From DATFQE01 sp035264445 (GTDB lineage Bacteria; Actinomycetota; Thermoleophilia; Gaiellales; Gaiellaceae), in assembly GCA_035264445.1 (NCBI GenBank), contig DATFQE010000268.1:1-14205 (forward strand): 14,205 nucleotides of DNA, given 5' to 3'. Under the pieces are notes generated by a model that saw only the letters and a list, made by a program, of their open reading frames with translations, ran no database searches and was not told the origin of the DNA. The stretch's first letter is position 1. Every line of letters starts with the position of its first letter. The position numbers were made by a program, and so were the translations under genes. Shown here piece by piece: positions 12,708 through 14,205 of the stretch.

Positions 12708-14000
12708 GTGCAGAACTACGTCCTGTCCGAGCTCGACTCGGGCCAGCGCGTGATCACCGAGCATGTCGAGAGCGTGCGGTCGGTCGCGCTCGGCTTCTGG
12801 ATCGCCGCGGGCGCCCGCGACGAGCCCGACGCCAAGGCCGGGATCACGCACTTCATCGAACACCTGCTGTTCAAGGGATCGCAGGGCTACACGGCCCGCG
12901 ACGTGGCCGAGATCTTCGACGGGCTCGGCGGCGAGCTCAACGCAGCCACCTCACGGGAGCACACAGTGGTCTACGCGCGCGTCACGGACCGGCACCTCGA
13001 GACGGCGCTCGACGTCATGACCGACATGGTCTACGCGCCGCTCTTCGCCGAGCTCGACGCCGAGCGCGAGGTCGTGCTCGAGGAGATCGCGATGTACGAG
13101 GACACGCCGCAGGAGCTCGTGCACGACCTGCTCTCGCAGGCCGTCTTCGGCGGCGATCCCCTCGGGCGGCCCGTGATCGGGACGGCCGACGTGATCTCGA
13201 CGCTGACCCGACGCTCGATCGCCTCGTACCACCGGGCGATGTTCGTCGCCGGCAGCATCGTCCTGGCGGCCGCGGGCAACGTCGACCACGACCGCCTCGT
13301 GTCGCTCCTCGCCGCCGCCGAGGCGAAGCAGGCCGAACCGCCGAGCCGCACCCGCCGGGTCCGCTCGCCGCTCGTCAAGGCGCCGCCGCCGGGGCTCCGT
13401 TTCGCCCGCAAGGACACGGAGCAGTACCACGTCTGCGTCGCCGCGCCGGGGATCGCGCGCTCCGACCGGCGCCGCTTCGCAGCCTCGCTCCTGGACGCGA
13501 TCCTCGGCGGCTCCGCGTCGTCACGCTTGTTCCAGGAGATCCGCGAGAACCGCGGCATGGCGTACGCCGTGTACAGCTTCGCGTCCCAGTACACGGACAC
13601 GGGTCTCGTCGGTTACTACGTCGGCACCCGCGAGGAGAACCTCGCCGCCTGCCTCGAGATCGCCAACGCGGAGGTCGCCGACATTGCCGCCGGCCATCTG
13701 CGGCCGAACGAGCTCGAGCGGGCGAAGGAGAACCTGAAGGGCCGAATCGTCCTGTCGATGGAGGCGACGTCGAACCGCATGAGCCGGCTCGGCAAGTCCC
13801 TGATCACGGACACCGAGCTCCTCTCGCTCGACCGCATCATGGCCGAGATCGACGCCGTGGAGCCGGAGAACGTGGCCGAGCTCGCCGAGCTGCTGCTGGC
13901 GCCGGAGAAGCTGTCGGCGGCGGGGATCGGGCCCGACGAGGAGCGCTTCCTCTCCGCCGTGGCGCCGGTCAATCCCGCGCTCGTCCCGGCCGCCGCGTGA
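12708..14000 (+). CDS. M16 family zinc metallopeptidase (processing-peptidase-like)
   Basis: A 430-residue M16B-type peptidase with two homologous halves. The inverted zinc motif is intact: H48-F-I-E51-H52 in THFIEHLLFKGS, with the third zinc ligand expected in VVLEEIAMYEDTP (E125 or E126). The C-terminal half carries SRLFQEIRENRGMAYAVYSF (about residues 266-285), the conserved R/Y substrate-side motif. No signal peptide, so it is probably cytoplasmic; bacterial relatives degrade short peptides or process precursors, and the substrate here is unknown. Genes of this type often sit next to pnp and dapB in Gram-positive genomes. The GTG start is chosen because ELDSGQRVITEHV-like sequence begins right after it and a -10 box lies just upstream; the frame stays open further upstream but over the terminator. 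Its stop overlaps the dapB GTG by 4 bases. Confidence 0.92.
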   Translation: MQNYVLSELDSGQRVITEHVESVRSVALGFWIAAGARDEPDAKAGITHFIEHLLFKGSQGYTARDVAEIFDGLGGELNAATSREHTVVYARVTDRHLETALDVMTDMVYAPLFAELDAEREVVLEEIAMYEDTPQELVHDLLSQAVFGGDPLGRPVIGTADVISTLTRRSIASYHRAMFVAGSIVLAAAGNVDHDRLVSLLAAAEAKQAEPPSRTRRVRSPLVKAPPPGLRFARKDTEQYHVCVAAPGIARSDRRRFAASLLDAILGGSASSRLFQEIRENRGMAYAVYSFASQYTDTGLVGYYVGTREENLAACLEIANAEVADIAAGHLRPNELERAKENLKGRIVLSMEATSNRMSRLGKSLITDTELLSLDRIMAEIDAVEPENVAELAELLLAPEKLSAAGIGPDEERFLSAVAPVNPALVPAAA

Positions 14001-14205
14001 AGGTTGCTCTCCTCGGGTATCGCGGCAAAGTCGGTCGCGTCCTGCTGCCGGCGCTCGAGGCGGCCGGGCACGAGGTCGTCCCGATCGGGAGGGAGGACCG
14101 GATCGAGCTCGCCGGCACCGACGTGGCGATCAACTTCACGAGGCCCGACGCGGTGTACACGACGGTTCGCCTCTGCCTCGAGCAGGACGTGCCGTCGATC
14201 ATCGG
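13997..14205 (+). CDS. dapB: 4-hydroxy-tetrahydrodipicolinate reductase DapB (3' end cut by window)
   Basis: DapB reduces 4-hydroxy-tetrahydrodipicolinate with NAD(P)H in the diaminopimelate/lysine pathway, which supplies peptidoglycan cross-links. Only the first 69 codons are present. They show the N-terminal Rossmann start VKVALLGYRGKVGRVLLPAL (canonical form GxxGRMG, here G-Y-R-G-K-V-G), then GTDVAINFTRPDAV, matching the usual DVxIDFTxP with Asn in place of Asp, and end in DVPSIIG, where the GTTG motif normally follows. The GTG start is fixed by the GTGA overlap with the M16 gene. The region between the Rossmann start and DVAINFT is short, as in compact DapB forms. The catalytic domain lies outside the window. 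Confidence 0.88.
   Translation, partial: MKVALLGYRGKVGRVLLPALEAAGHEVVPIGREDRIELAGTDVAINFTRPDAVYTTVRLCLEQDVPSII

Noticed and set aside
1..14205. Search for mobile elements, CRISPR arrays, rRNA/tRNA genes, toxin-antitoxin or defence genes
   Set aside because: No transposase, integrase, spaced direct repeats, tRNA folds or defence-type proteins were seen; gene content is conserved core apart from the LVIVD, zinc-ribbon and GGT-like genes.

Overview
The window is a GC-rich, densely packed bacterial housekeeping segment. Short gaps, frequent GTGA overlaps, GTG starts, protein similarity and the order nusA-ylxR-infB-ylxP-rbfA-nrnA-truB-ribF-rpsO-pnp-M16 peptidase-dapB suggest a deep-branching actinobacterium. 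A member of Thermoleophilia (Gaiellales or Solirubrobacterales-like) is my best guess; this is inference from gene order and composition, not from a search.

Layout: (1) 1-3236, plus strand: the 3' part of nusA, then ylxR and infB in a tight run (transcription antitermination, RNA-binding accessory protein, initiation factor IF2). (2) 3370-4755, minus strand: a secreted LVIVD-repeat beta-propeller protein that interrupts the run. (3) 4795-7980, plus strand: ylxP, rbfA, nrnA-type DHH phosphoesterase, truB and ribF, with successive overlaps that suggest one translationally coupled transcript for ribosome maturation, nanoRNA and pAp turnover, tRNA pseudouridylation and flavin synthesis. (4) 8031-9582: a small four-cysteine zinc-ribbon protein on the plus strand, overlapping tail to tail with a minus-strand gamma-glutamyltransferase-like Ntn hydrolase. 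(5) 9720-14205, plus strand: rpsO, pnp, an M16 zinc peptidase and the first 69 codons of dapB.

The gaps contain several strong hairpins: an imperfect 16-position stem between rpsO and pnp, a perfect 12-bp stem just after pnp, and an 8-bp stem before the M16 gene. The hairpins on the two sides of pnp share the 9-mer GGGTGGAGG/CCTCCACCC. Several genes appear to have -10 boxes only 7-9 nt before the start codon, which suggests leaderless transcripts.

I see no mobile element, CRISPR array, rRNA, tRNA or toxin-antitoxin pair, and no clear new multi-gene system. The more unusual points are the zinc-finger-like tail on NusA, the atypical substrate pocket of the GGT-like enzyme, the LVIVD gene inside the translation cluster, and the structured RNA around pnp. 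No stretch over 300 bases lacks a gene; the longest gaps are about 110-137 bases and are described individually.
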